Shown: positions 22,457 to 34,105 of the stretch, piece after piece
Numbering within the stretch: the stretch's first letter is position 1
Layout: each line of letters starts with the position of its first letter
Assembly: GCF_030272615.1 (NCBI RefSeq)
Contig: NC_081409.1
Coordinates: 620,274,255 to 620,338,254, forward strand
From: Cryptomeria japonica
Lineage: Eukaryota > Streptophyta > Pinopsida > Cupressales > Cupressaceae
Direction of reading: 5' to 3'
Length of the DNA: 64,000 bases
Notes under the pieces: generated by a model
Database searches by the model: none
Seen by the model: only the letters and a program-made list of their open reading frames with translations
Told to the model about the DNA's origin: nothing
Program-made: the position numbers and the translations under genes

Positions 22457-23221
22457 CTAACCAGCCCAAACACCAGAATCCCATTCCCTAATTCTGTCTA
22501 ATAAAGTGAAGAATATCCACCACTGTTGCCTTATGCTGAGGAGATTGTCACTTGACCCCTCCGAAATCCACCAATCATCCGAATCCAGGAGCCTCCTGAA
22601 ATTGTTGAGGTTGCCGCTCAACACACCTGCCTTGAACGTGCACCAAGCCTCTCTCGCGAACATGGCCTTTATTCTCTTCTCTTCTTTGTGAGTTGCCTCT
22701 TCATCAGCCTCCTCTTCCTCTCTGTTGTTTGAGTCTGTCATCACTTCCATGCCCTTGTCCAGCTCCTCTCCCTCATTTGCTTCCTCCTTGTTCTCTCCTT
22801 CTGCATCCATCTCCTCGACATCATCACCATCAGACTCCTCCTGCCCATTTCCCGATGAATCCTTAATGTTAGATGCGAAAGAAATGTTATCTACAGGCTC
22901 AAAATACAACTTCAGGATGCTCTCCCTGACCCCTTCTCGCAGTTCAAAAATTGCATCTACCACGACATGGATATTCATCGGGTTAACAAATCCTTGCATC
23001 AAGCCGACACCTTCCACCCATGACTCCAGGATATCCACTATGGGAGTGATTACCGCTCCATAGACAAGGCCATCACACTAATGATGCTCTAAGATCAAAG
23101 AACAATCCACCAGGGAGATAATTGCCCCACAAATTTCTTCCTCCACCATAAACAGGTTGAGGTATTGTCGCTCTAGAGAGTTTCCACAGTTAACACAACT
23201 CAAACCCACAAAAGGCGACAT
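22457..23221 (-). pseudogene. LINE ORF3, acidic protein of unknown function, one internal stop
   Basis: Not recognised. A frame of about 254 codons starts at an ATG at 23221 and is broken only by a TAG at 23078-23080. The N-terminus has a Cys pair (LSCVNCGNSLERQ). The centre is strongly acidic (runs of Asp and Glu between about residues 125 and 180), and the C-terminal part is rich in Trp and aromatic residues (SDDWWISEG, RQQWWIFF, REWDSGVW). It sits between the ORF2 RNase H stop (23558) and the poly-A tail, a place usually occupied by 3' UTR in plant L1 elements. It may be a lineage-specific ORF or a transduced piece of host gene. The open frame after 23078 (about 205 codons) is longer than chance would favour in AT-rich DNA. 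Confidence 0.55.
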
Positions 23222-23557
23222 TTTGGCTATCCAAACATGATACATCCGACTCTATCCTATTCCTCCTTAAATAGAATGTAGACTACTAGAAACATCCAAA
23301 CTCCCACTCCAAAGAAATCCTATGGGATCCGCGCACTGCACTCTTACCTGCTATCACATGATGCGATCTACCAGAGGTGTGACTAACTTGTACTTGACAC
23401 CACCACTTTCTGTAGACTGGGAATCACGAGGAACCGAAACACAGTTCTATTTTCCCTTTTATCATACAAATATGCCACCTATGGTCTGGTTTGTGAGAGG
23501 CAATAGCATCAGTCAATGTCTAACCAACCCCCGTATGAGTCAAATCTGGGATCTCAG

Positions 23558-26500
23558 TTAGAATGGCTTCAAAACTACTGTGTCTGCATCCTCTTTGTCG
23601 AATATGATTGTACCAAGATCCTTATCAATCCCAACATTGGCCAAAAGATCTGCCACCTTATTTCCTTCCCTAAAAGTATGTTTGAGTTCAAAAGAGTTAA
23701 TAGATCCTAGAAGCTTATTAATATAAGGTATCCACTTACCTAGTTTCCAATTTGGAAAGCTAGATTTAGAGATACCGTTAATGATAATCTGTGAGTCTCC
23801 TTCAATGATGACTTTATCATACCCTTTCTGAACACATAAGTCCAATCTAGCCGCCAATGCCCTTATCTCTACTTCATTATTTGTGGCAAAGCCCAAACTC
23901 CCAAACAAGCCTCCCATCAATTGTCCCGAGGAATCTCTAAAGACTACACCAATACCTGAAATCCTAGGATTCCCTCTACTCGCTCCATCAAAATTCAGCT
24001 TCACCCAATCACATTGTGGAGGAATCCATCTAACTAGCTTCCTATTGATTTTGGGAACTGGAGGGCACCCCAAACCCCAGTCCTTGAGCGACCAATTGCG
24101 TTTCATATCCCTATCCCAACTGCAACACCTGAATGATTTAACTTTGGGGGGCTTGCCATTAATCACTTCTTCAATTACCACCTTGATTTTGAAAATCACC
24201 TCCTCCAACGAAAGACAAGATTCTCTAAATATCCTCCTGTTCCTCCCCTTCTAGATGTGCCAAACTAATAAAGTAGGGGTAATCAGCCACAATCCACTCC
24301 ACTTCGAATGACTTACTTTAGGCCACACAAGAAGGAAATCTTTGAGAAGATCATTTTTAACCGAGAAGAATTGCAATTTATCCACGATCCAATCCCGGCA
24401 TGCATCCGCGAAGGGACATTGAAAGAGTAAAAGATTAGCTATCTCTTCACTCCCTTTGCACATAACACACCAACTTGGTCCTGAAATCCCAATATGCTTC
24501 AATCTATCACTAGTCAGAATTTTGCCATGTAGTGAAATCCACAAAAAAGCTCCAGCTTTAGGAAGACCAATGTTGTTCTAACAAAAATAATAAGGCCACT
24601 TGCTTTCTCTCACTCTGTGACGTTGAATCTCGTACCCCAATTTCACACTATACTTACCCAATTTGGATGCACACCAAAATATGATGTCCTCCTATTCGGA
24701 TTGCAAGATGCATCTATTTTTCAGAAGATCTGCCAACTTCAAACACAACCTTCTTTCTCCAATATCAATAGATTTCCACCCCAACACCCCACCATTACTC
24801 AAGCTGTCAACAACATAATCTTTAACAAAAAGGCCGACCTTACTTTCGACCTCTTTGACCCATTCCTATTCTACAAATAAGTCACCAAGAAATTGCTCAC
24901 CTTCCCATGAGTCGCGCCAGAACATAGCCATTTGGCCATTGCCAATGCCCCAAGATATATGATCGGTAATGATGTTCCTGCAGTCCCACAAGAAATTCCA
25001 AGTTGAGGAACCTCTAGCAGCATCAGCTATGGTAAGGATCCTATTCAGATTCTCCAAATCCAAATATTTCCTCCTAAAGAGTCTACACCATAGCTTGTTC
25101 GGGTGTTCATACATTTTCCAAGTCAATTTTGCCCCCAACGCAAGGTTCTGAAGATCCATCTTCCTCAGCCCTCCTCCACCTTATTCCTTGAGAAGGCACA
25201 TGGTATCCCAGTTGATTAGGAGAATCTTCCTCTGATCTTTGGCACCTTCACACACAAACTTCTTGAGCAAACCATCTAGCTTCCTCCCAGTCACATGTGG
25301 CATCTTGAAACAAGACATACTGTAAATCAGAATAGCCGAGAGGATAGCTCTGATCATAGTCAAACGTCCCGCTTGTGAGAGCCATCTGTTTTTCCACTTA
25401 TCAATCTTCAACTGGCACAAATGTATCACATCTCCCCAGATATGACTCTGCCTGCAACTAGAGCTGATATGAACCCCTAAGTATTTGAAGGGGAACCCCC
25501 CAATTTTAAACTCCAGGAAGTTTGCAATTTTGGTTTGAAGAGGTTTGCTAGTGTTGAAGAAGAAGACCTGCGATTTGTCCCTGTTCATCGCCTGTCCCGA
25601 AGCTTGAGTGTAAATATCCAAGGCATTCTTGATTTCTTTTGCTTCTTTCATGGATGCTTCACCAAACAAAATTGTGTCATCCACAAATTGCGAATACGTG
25701 ATGGCCTCAAAATTTTCATGCACCCTGATGCCTTTCCAAAAACCTTCACTATTTCTCCTTTTAATGAAGTTGCCCAACACCTCTACCATTAGGACAAATA
25801 GAGAAGGGGAAAGAGGATCCCCTTGGCGCAGCCCATTTGTGGCCTCAAAGAACCCACATATCGCTCCATTTACAATCATGGAAAAACTCACTGAAGAAAT
25901 ATAAAATTTAATGCAATCAATCCAATCTTTAGGAAAGCCAAATTTATCAAGAACACAGACAAGAAAATCCCAAACCACCCTATCGTAAGCTTTTGCAACA
26001 TCAAGTTTAATGGTCATACCTTTTTGTTTGCCTTTCTGCATGGAATGCAACACCTCTTCTACCAAAATGATGCTGTCCGCTAACTCTCTACTAGGTGTGA
26101 AGCCATTTTGGTTTTTAGAAATTAAATTAGGCATGATTTTCTTGAGTCTATTGGCCATATATTTTGAAATAATTTTGTATATTGTGTTGCACAATGAGAT
26201 AGGCCTCAAATCCATCATAGTTACATAATCTTCTTTCTTGGGAATCAACACAATCATGGTATGGTTCAATTCTCTAACAAATTTATGTTTTTTCCTGAAG
26301 TCTTCAACAATCATCCAAATGTCTCTTCCCACGAACTCCCAACAGTTTTGAAACAAATCTACAGTCATCCCATCTAGACCAAGGGCTTTGTTTGGGTGTA
26401 GTCCAAACGTCGCAACCTTAACTTCTTCCATGGTGTAGGGAGCTACCAGCAATTCTGCATCCGTACTGAAAATTCAAGTCGACAAGATGCTCAAAATCAA

Positions 26501-27752
26501 ATTTTCCCAAGTCAATATTCCCCAGAACTCTTTGAAAATGATTAAGGGCAGTATGTTGTATCTCCTCGTCTAACATCTTCCAATGACCATTTTCATCCTT
26601 GATGGCATTGATCTTATTATGAATTCTTCTGGATTTTGAAGACATGAAACAAATTGGTGTTACAGTCACCCTCTGAAATCCATAGCTCCCTAGACTCATC
26701 CCTCCAAAAAACTTCTTCTCTTTTCAATACTTCATTTTACTCCTCCTTCAAATTGTTTTCAAGCAGAAATTCCTCCTTATTCATCCCAGCCAACATCACT
26801 TTTGGGTTTAACGCTTCAAGTTTTTCCTCTATTCTCATTTTTTCTGAAAAAATGTTTTTGAAGATCAATTTATTCCAGGCCTTAATCTTATGTTTTAAAG
26901 ATTGAAGTCTTTTAACAAATCTGAAACTAGGGGTGCCCACGAAAGTGTCTCCTTCCATCCACCACATCTTGATTTTTTCTTTAAAACCAGGGTCACACCA
27001 CCACATACTGAGGAATTTGAAGTAGCTCCCCTATTTGTGAGTCTCCTTCACAATTGGTAAGGAAATTGGTAAATGATTAGAGCTACATTGGGGAATAATG
27101 TTGTGACCAATACCATGTCCCCTCACAACCACCAATCTTAAGCAAAAAACCTATCCAGTCTTTCCGATATTTTAGAGAAATTCAACCTTCTGTTAGTCCA
27201 GGTAAATTTACCATTTTTTGGGATAATATCAATAAGCTTATTGTGTTCAATGAAATCTCCGAAGTCCTCCATCACTTTTGAGCATTTTTTGAGACCTCTC
27301 TCTTTCTCATCCACATCTAGCAGAGCATTGAAATCCCTTGCTATGATAGCTTTATCCTTCTCAACTAGAGATGCTTGCATTGTAATTTCTCTCCAGACCT
27401 TCAATTTGTCTTCAGTCTTCGTCGGGCCATATACATTAAAAATTGGAAACTGTAAATTTGTACCAATGCCTTTGATTTCACACATCATCCAACTCTCATG
27501 GGAGGCAATGGGTACCACCTCAAAATTTGTCGGATTCCACACCACACCTAGGCCACCAGCAAAGCCTATTGCATCTTGAAATAAACCATCCCATTTAGAA
27601 CAAGAATTAATGAAGTGCCCAGTTTTATCTCCACCAAGCTTGGTCTCTTGTAAAAGTAACACATTAGGATTGTGAATACTCAAAAAACACTTGTCCAAGC
27701 ATTTCTTGTCAGGGGCCGATAGACCCCTGACATTCAAGGATGTGATTTTCAT
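23558..27752 (-). pseudogene. LINE ORF2: endonuclease, reverse transcriptase, zf-RVT and RNase H
   Basis: The enzyme nicks the target and copies the LINE RNA. The N-terminal apurinic-type endonuclease (27138-27752) has SLNVRGL, LLQETK, VYGP and RLDRFF; the usual GDFN is ARDFN, a likely damaging change. The RT (25181-26452) has LRPISLCN, IKLDVAKAYDRV, GLRQGDPLSPSLF and the catalytic box FVDD in place of YADD near 25680. A zf-RVT region follows (24251-24544; ISLHGKILTSDRL, CVMCKGSEE). Last comes an RNase H (23558-24208) with FDGASRGNP, NEVEIRAL, EGDSQ and NKVADLLAN, so all four acidic residues remain. Frame changes lie between endonuclease and RT (27000-26450). RT through RNase H stay in one frame, interrupted by a few stops. 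A C-terminal RNase H is a known trait of plant L1 elements. Confidence 0.93.
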
Positions 27753-27844
27753 CTCTTACCAAGGGAGAACCCTTCTCCCTTGGCTTTCTTCATAAAATCC
27801 AATACATTGATGATGCCTTTTTCCCTTGCTCTCTCCTCTCTTTT

Positions 27845-28984
27845 CTAACGATTGCTCCTTCTACCTCTAAAACCTTTGGCCTTCCCTAACAATACATTAG
27901 CTGACTGACTAATACACCTTGGATCAATGTTTTTCAATTCATCTTCTTGAAATAAATCATCATCCAAAACCTTTTCAAATTCAAATTCAGTGTCTGAAAG
28001 TCCTCTGCACAAAGGGGTAATTCTTAGGGTATTTGGGACCGCATCATTCTCCCTCCCTACATTAATATTCAATCTCGAACATTCACCACTATCACCTAGG
28101 ACCAAGATCGTTTCTTCCTTTCTTGTTACCTTCGAATTGCAAGAGGTTGATATCAAAGAAGTCGAAGGGTTCATCTCTTGGATACGAGTCTGACCAACAT
28201 CACCGGATCTCTTCTCTTCTTGATCCGTAACCGTTTTTAATGAGTTCTTCGACTTTCGTCTCCAAAACTGAGTTGGCTTCCTGATGACATTCCTGGCCTT
28301 CCTCACAAACATCTTGCATGCATCCAATCCATGATACTTTCTCCCATATCTGGGACATTGTTTAATCTCTTTTTCAATTTCCACTTGTTGGCGCCATTCA
28401 CTGCTTGAAGTTAAAAATATGATTGACATAGGAATCCTTTTAACCACTGTAATCCTCAGACAGGCATATTTGTAGAGATCGTCCTCATCATCAAAATCTA
28501 CTTCTAATAGAGTCCCCAAGGTTCTGCTGATCTTTTCCAGAATAACCTCACTCCAATATTCAATGGGTAAATTGTACAATCAAATCCATACTGGTGCAGA
28601 GTGAACAACCAACGGTAATGGATCAAAGTTCAGGGACCATGGTTGCAAATAAATTGCGTGATTATTTGCGAACCAATTCTCCTGGTTGAGAATTCAATCT
28701 CTGTCTCCACCATCTTCGAACAAGACCACAAAGAAGCCTTTTGGAATGAATTTAATGACAGTCCACAACCCCCAATTGCCTTCCACCCATTTTTTAATTT
28801 CTTTTCTTGACCAGTTCAGCCCAATAATCCTTGCAATGGCCGCGTGCTTTTCCCAGAAGAACACATCCTCCTCTAATTCCTCTGTAAAATCGATGCATAT
28901 CTCCTCTGAGTTCAACCTTTTCCCTCCAAGGCCACCATTAATGTCTAACGACATTTGCAGAGAAGAATTAAATTCTATATCCAT
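27845..28984 (-). pseudogene. LINE ORF1: DUF4283-like RNA-binding protein with CCHC knuckle
   Basis: This is the nucleic-acid-binding partner of ORF2. A single frame starts at an ATG (28984) and runs about 380 codons, with two stops near 28694 and 28580. Residues about 35-150 fit the DUF4283 pattern of plant LINE ORF1 (ARIIGLNWSRKEIKKWVEGN, FIPKGFFVVLFEDG, WSLNFDPL, LYNLPIEYW). A CCHC knuckle follows near residue 205 (CPRYGRKYHGLDAC), with its second Cys changed to Tyr. The C-terminal part is basic then polar. It ends about 90 bp before the ORF2 start. Confidence 0.87.
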
Positions 28985-29003
28985 TGTTCATCTTTATTAA
29001 ATT

Positions 29004-29020
29004 ATTTCAAAATTGAACTT
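29004..29020. repeat. Target-site duplication of the L1 LINE, right copy
   Basis: It is identical to 22277-22293. Here the gypsy 1 leader resumes. Confidence 0.9.
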
Positions 29021-29600
29021 GTGATTTGTTTAATTTGGATAAATTATTTCAGATCTAAGTTTCTTCAATTTCCAAATTTAAATTTTCCTTGCAAGTCAAA
29101 TTTGAAATTGAAATTTTAAAATTAAGTGGTTAAATTTCCAAACCCTAATTTTTAAATTTTTAAAAATTGAGCTTGTGGGTTGTTTAAGTTTTGAATTTCA
29201 CATTTCAATTTTGTTTCAAACTCAAAAATTGCAATCTTGATTCTAATTTCAAATTTAAATTTTAAAATTAAGTGGTTAATTACATGAGCCCCAATTTTTA
29301 AATTTAAATTTAAATTTACATCTAATTTTAAAATTAAGTGGTTCTTTTTACAAGGCCCTAATTTTAAATTTTAATCTCTTATGCAACATTTTAAATTTTA
29401 AAATTAAGAGGTTATTTTCACAAGGCCCTAATTTGTTAAATTTAAATTTTGTGGGTTGCATGTTTTTTCACAATCATTTCTATCTTTTCAATACATTTGC
29501 TTATTTGATTGAGTAATCATATTTTCTAAAATTTTGCATTATTCAATTATTGTTGCAAGTTTCAAGATTAGATTAAAATTTCAAAATTCCAACTTCCCTC
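29021..29600 (+). repeat. Gypsy 1 leader with degenerate repeats
   Basis: The phrase TTAAAATTAAGTGGTTA followed by CAAGGCCCTAATTT-like sequence occurs about four times (about 29115, 29260, 29330, 29398). A more diverged copy lies before the LINE at about 22230. This is an AT-rich leader between primer site and coding region. No gene is seen. Confidence 0.65.
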
Positions 29601-29609
29601 CCTTAGTGC

Positions 29610-30029
29610 ATGAGTTTCACCACTATTAGTCCAACCTATAATATCCCCATGAGAATAAGTTGTAGAATTAAGGCTTCCCAAGGTTTAATTACTGAGGAGA
29701 TAGAGCCTAATTTGGATAACTTGTTTCATGGGGATTTTGGTGGTTCTAACAATCCTACAAATGTCCCCATTTATCCTCATTCTTTAGATAATTATCATGG
29801 TGTGGATGAATCAATAACTAGGGTTTTCGTTGACCAATTGGAGAAGATTGACAATCAATTTGAAAATCATCAACGATGGATGAGTCAACAAGACTCGAAA
29901 AGTGAAGCTCTCCCATTGATTGAAGGATTAAAAAGAATGGTTCAAAGTAATAAACTTGGTGTTGATATCTTGCGTGGTATTTCTCACATTGTTAATTCTA
30001 ATATTATGCCTATGAAGAGTTGTGCATAA
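29610..30029 (+). CDS. Gypsy 1 leader ORF, unknown
   Basis: An uninterrupted 139-residue frame begins at an ATG (29610). It contains EEIEPNLDNLFHGDFGG and VFVDQLEKIDNQFENHQRWM, which looks like a polar, partly helical protein. It lies between the LTR and gag of gypsy 1 and may be an N-terminal gag segment or an extra ORF upstream of gag. It has no recognised domain, and its intactness contrasts with the broken gag. Confidence 0.45.
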   Translation: MSFTTISPTYNIPMRISCRIKASQGLITEEIEPNLDNLFHGDFGGSNNPTNVPIYPHSLDNYHGVDESITRVFVDQLEKIDNQFENHQRWMSQQDSKSEALPLIEGLKRMVQSNKLGVDILRGISHIVNSNIMPMKSCA

Positions 30030-30179
30030 GTCCTCGGTTGTACATAACCTCCTAGTCAAGATAATCACCCCTATTGGGACTCATAAAAATCATGCTAAAT
30101 TTGGTGACCCAATGAAGCCTTGCTTTATGGATTTCTCTTCACGGCTCTGTTTTATGGTAAGGCAAGCACATTATTGTAA

Positions 30180-30400
30180 TTCTCTTTGAACTTGAACCCT
30201 TGAACCTTTTTGGTTCAAGGTTCAAGGTTCAACCACTTCTCCTACTTATGTCGTGGCTTTGTATTATTTTTTAATAAGCAAGTGAGGATGCGTTATGTTT
30301 GTGTTGAACCATTTGCAAATCGATTCAAGGTTCATGGTTTAAAGTGTCCCTTTCTTTTTATCCAAGGTCTTTGCTCGTTGCCTTTTTCCACTTAAGCGGA
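30180..30400. repeat. Second GGTTCAA motif cluster with foldback
   Basis: TTGAACCCTTGAACC is followed by TTTTT and then GGTTCAAGGTTCAAGGTTCA, a near-perfect hairpin at about 30189-30232. This segment is an inverted relative of 20450-20530. The two clusters flank the gypsy 1 5' LTR and the LINE. Confidence 0.6.
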
Positions 30401-30539
30401 AAGGTTTGTGCGTCGTCAAGAGAGGGCCCCTTTTAAGTCTAGGCCTAGGCGGGTTCTGTTAAATTTTAATTTTTGCCTAAGTCTTATGTCTTTTCCTATG
30501 TATCTGTCGGGCTTCCTAAAGACCGAGTAGGTTCTTGTT

Positions 30540-32830
30540 GATTTAGCAGCTGTTGCTATACCACAACCCAAAAGTGCTCGATGGTTATTCACCGTGACAT
30601 GGCGACTAAGTGGTGGGACCCATGAGAAAGGTGCGAAGCGCAGAAAGTCCAAGAAGATCGGAAGCCAGGTTTTCAAACTATCCCGATGACCCGATGGAAA
30701 GGGCTAAGGAGAACTATTTATCCCATATTGGTGGTGGGGAGGATAATTTTAGTATTTAAACATAAAGCCACACACATCCTAAGTGTCAAAGCTTACGGGG
30801 TTTTTGGCAAGTGGCAGCTCAAAAGTGGTGGGCCCCTTGCACGCATCTCAAAGCACCCATAATTTTGCAGTAAAAGGGCAAGTTAAATAGCAAGCAGGTT
30901 GAATGCAGATCCACAACCATCACTATACCACCATGCGAAGGTGATCGACTGTTAATAACCGCGACTTGGCGACTGATGAGGTGGCAGAGAAGTGGCGGAC
31001 ACATGGTGACACCGTGACATAGGATGTAGCTGCTCAGAGGGGCTAAGGGTCGAGTAGATCAACAAATATCAACGGTGATCAAGATGGATCCAAGGGATTT
31101 TGCTATGTCGCAATGTAAAAATGCTCGCCAGATATCGCCTGCGACTTGGCGACAAACCACTAGCAGTGAACCATGACTGACAATTAATGCAAGCGGTTAA
31201 GGTAGGTGATTCATTCCGACGGTTAGTGGAGGCCATGCTAAGGTGTCAGAGTGGAGAGCCCAGAATGAGTACCCTCGCGACAAGTGGCGCCCAGTTGTGA
31301 ACTCCGGAGCCAATCAAAGGGTGCCACGTGGCAGACAGGTGGCATATCATCAAGGTGTATATCGAGCAAACCATGGCTTCGATGGATCATTGAAGGGACT
31401 CAACGAAGGCGTCAATTTCATCAAAAAGTGAAGGCATCGATAGAACTAAGGTGTCGATGAGACATGAAAGTAGTTTGCTGAATGCCCGGTTCCATCAACA
31501 AAGGGCACATCGAAGAAATATCAACCGATTCCATCAAAAAGTGAAAGCATTGATGAAACTGAGGTTTCAATGAGACAAAAAAGTGGCTAGTCGAAGAGGA
31601 AGTTTAGCCGAAGGGCTAATGCCGAACAAACCAAAGGAGGTGGTGGGTCTGGTAGTGATGACTTGACGGTCTAGGTGGAGTCCAGGAGGATCTCAGAACG
31701 AATCCAGAGGTGCCACACAGTGACACCGTGGCATACGCAAGAGCCATTCAGAGAAGCTAAAGCTCGTGCAGGTTAAGATGATCTGATGGTCGGGCGAGTT
31801 GATCCAACGGTTGTCGCCATGTCGTGATCCGAAGGTGCTCGCTAGCTATCCCATACGACTTGGAGATAAAGTATGTGGGTAAATTGTGAAGCGGCCCAGG
31901 CATTAAGGATTGAGCAACTTGAGAGAAGATCTATGACCGTCGCTATACCGCAAGATAAAGGTGCTCGTTGGTTATCACCTGCAACATAGAGACTAACCAG
32001 GTGGCAGTTGAGGTGGCAGTCTAGGTGGGGTCAGGGTGAGTCAGGACATGCCACGTAGCGAGAGTATAAGAAGAATCAGGGCGGGCCCAAGTCCAGTGGC
32101 AAGTCCAAGGTGGCGGGTAGATGTATCCAGAGGCAAGTCAGGATGCGCCATGTATCGGGCCTGCTAGAAAAGAAAGTGATAGAGGGAGCCGCCCAGGCGA
32201 GGTAAAGGCTAGGCAAGTCAGGGCATATCGACGGTGATCCAAGGAAGATCAACGACTGTCGCCAAGTTGCAATGAAAAGTTGCTCGATGGCTAATAGCCG
32301 CGACTTGGAGACCAAGCGGTGGGGCCCGATAGAAAAGAAGAACAGTCTAGAGGAAATAAAAAGAACAAGCAAGCCAAGGAAGAAACAAAGGGATTCATTC
32401 CGATGGTGAACCTAGGTGGTGTTGAGGTGGTAGGATAAGAACCCTGGAATGAACCAGGTGGTGACATATGCCCGAGATCTACGAGGGTTAATTTTTTCCC
32501 GGATATCGATTTGTCAAATATTGGTGGATGGCTCTCGATCCGAGGAATTTGATTTTGCAGTCAAGTGCAACCCAAGACAAGTATTTTTGGGACAGTGACT
32601 TCAGGATCTCAGGGTTTATTCTTCAGTCAGAAAGATTGGATTTTCTATAGGCCAAGTGTGGTAGCGGTTAAGTTTTTTAATAGCCAGAGACCAGGTGGTG
32701 GGGCCTGTTTCTAAGCAGATTACTTAGGGAAGTTAAAAGGCGTGTTAGTTTCCCATGATTAGATGGCTGCTGCTATACTGCGATGGAAACTCGTTTGAAC
32801 TTTAAAGGCCGTGACTTGGTGACTAAAGGA
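30540..32830 (+). repeat. Field of seven dispersed ~65-bp motifs
   Basis: A motif of the form TCGCTAT-CGCAA-AAGGTGCTCG-TGGTTAT-GCGACTTGGCGACTAA occurs at about 30549-30620, 30914-30984, 31098-31160, 31809-31870, 31935-32005, 32253-32326 and 32765-32827. Spacing is irregular (125-715 bp), and all copies are in the same orientation. The region is GC-richer than its flanks and contains phrases such as GGTGGCAG and GTGGGGCC. Between copies, two related segments (about 31433 and 31540) read ATCGATAGAACTAAGGTGTC-like. No ORF of note is present. The function is unknown. Confidence 0.6.
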
Positions 32831-32861
32831 AAAGTACTCAAAGAGAAGGCCTCTTGATCCA

Positions 32862-33155
32862 TTGGCACCAAAGAATTTTAAATATTCAAAAGAAATGTTG
32901 GTAGAGCTATGGAAGTTGCATCTGACATTGCTTCAAGATGAAAATGGGTTGGTGAGAGGTATCAAGGAGATCTGTAGGGAGATATGCGAAGAACCTAATG
33001 GTGTGCCGATGTGTGTTCTCTTAGATAAGAACTCATCAATGCTCTGGCACGAGATGATCCACCGGCATTATGAAGCTGATGGTTGTTGGAACCAATTTTG
33101 GGTAATAGGAGCCTGCCCTTTCGGCCATCTTCCAAATGAATGCCCAGTGAATTAA
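32862..33155 (+). CDS. Small intact ORF upstream of gypsy 1 gag, unknown
   Basis: An uninterrupted 97-residue frame from an ATG at 32862 contains YSKEMLVELWKLHLTLLQDE, IKEICREICEEP and a C-terminal segment with CWNQFW, ACPFGHLPNEC. The paired Cys/His residues near the end could bind metal, but the spacing does not match a standard knuckle. It follows directly after the seventh ~65-bp motif. I do not recognise it; it may be an accessory ORF of gypsy 1. Confidence 0.4.
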   Translation: MAPKNFKYSKEMLVELWKLHLTLLQDENGLVRGIKEICREICEEPNGVPMCVLLDKNSSMLWHEMIHRHYEADGCWNQFWVIGACPFGHLPNECPVN

Positions 33156-34105
33156 TGAAGCACACATCCCAGAGAGAATGTTAGGTTTCTCCCTCAACTG
33201 TAATGGCACAAAAATATAACTTTTGCAATAAATGACTATTAGGGTAAGATTTTTCTTCTAGGTGGTCCGAAGCTTGTTGCATCCTAATTTCTATAAAAGG
33301 ATACCAAGGCTACCTAGAAAAAGGACACAAACTTTTGTAGCTAAACTCTGGCAAAATTAATATAGGCCTTTGTCTTAGCAATTTCTGAGTCAAATATGAA
33401 GTACTTGTAACCTTTTGATAGGGGAATGAAATATATAGTCCAGAGAATTTAAATTCAGATTTGTATTGTCTCTATGTCATTGTACTGGTGTTCATTTCGT
33501 TTAAGTAATCAAGGATTGCTTATTTGAATGATTTGCTAGGCATATAATGAAGTTGTTTTAAGTCTTTTTCTTAAGGAGAAAAATATAAATATGCTTGGAA
33601 CAAAGTCATTGATATCAGTATTTCTGGTGTGGATTGGATGATGAAGTCTGATGGAGATTAGGACTCTGTATATGTCAGGCATATTTAGAGTTGATAGATC
33701 AGGTATTTGTGATTTGTGTACTAGTTTCTCTTGTCAGGTTGCAGTCTGTTATAGATGAATCTATTGCCCAGATAAGGCACTGGTTTATCTGTTGGTTTTT
33801 GCTGCATTTTGTGATCCTCTTTTAAAAAGTCAAATCAATTTTCCATATAGATTAGTTGTACTGGTCAGTAAGGAAAGTTTGCAGGAATTTACACTGGTTT
33901 TCTGCAAACCATTTACTATTTTTGTGAGAAAATAGTCTTTAAAAGGGTTCACCTGCCCAAGATTTTGTAAGCTTAAAGTGTAGGAGGTTTCCTAATTCTG
34001 GAACCTCATATTGTTGTCTTTATTTCAAACTTTTGTTGTTCTCTTCCATTGCAGCACAGAGGCAGTAATTTTCACTTTTAAAGAGAAGAAATAAAAGTTT
34101 TCAAA
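33156..34105 (+). other. Non-coding spacer before gag
   Basis: No gene is seen. TTCCATTGCAGCACAG at about 34045 resembles a splice acceptor, and an AT-rich leader with AAAGAGAAGAAATAAAA precedes the gag ATG at 34106. Splicing is only a possibility. Confidence 0.4.

Larger units (their letters stand above)
22294..29003 (-). mobile_element. L1-type LINE, nearly full length
   Basis: A 6.7-kb minus-strand element is bounded by a perfect 17-bp target duplication. The low-coordinate end is a poly-T run (poly-A tail in its own sense, short). From its 5' end it has ORF1 (DUF4283-like plus CCHC), ORF2 (endonuclease, RT, zf-RVT, RNase H) and an extra ORF before the tail. It lies in the leader of gypsy 1. 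All ORFs carry stops or frameshifts, but the ends are intact. Confidence 0.92.
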
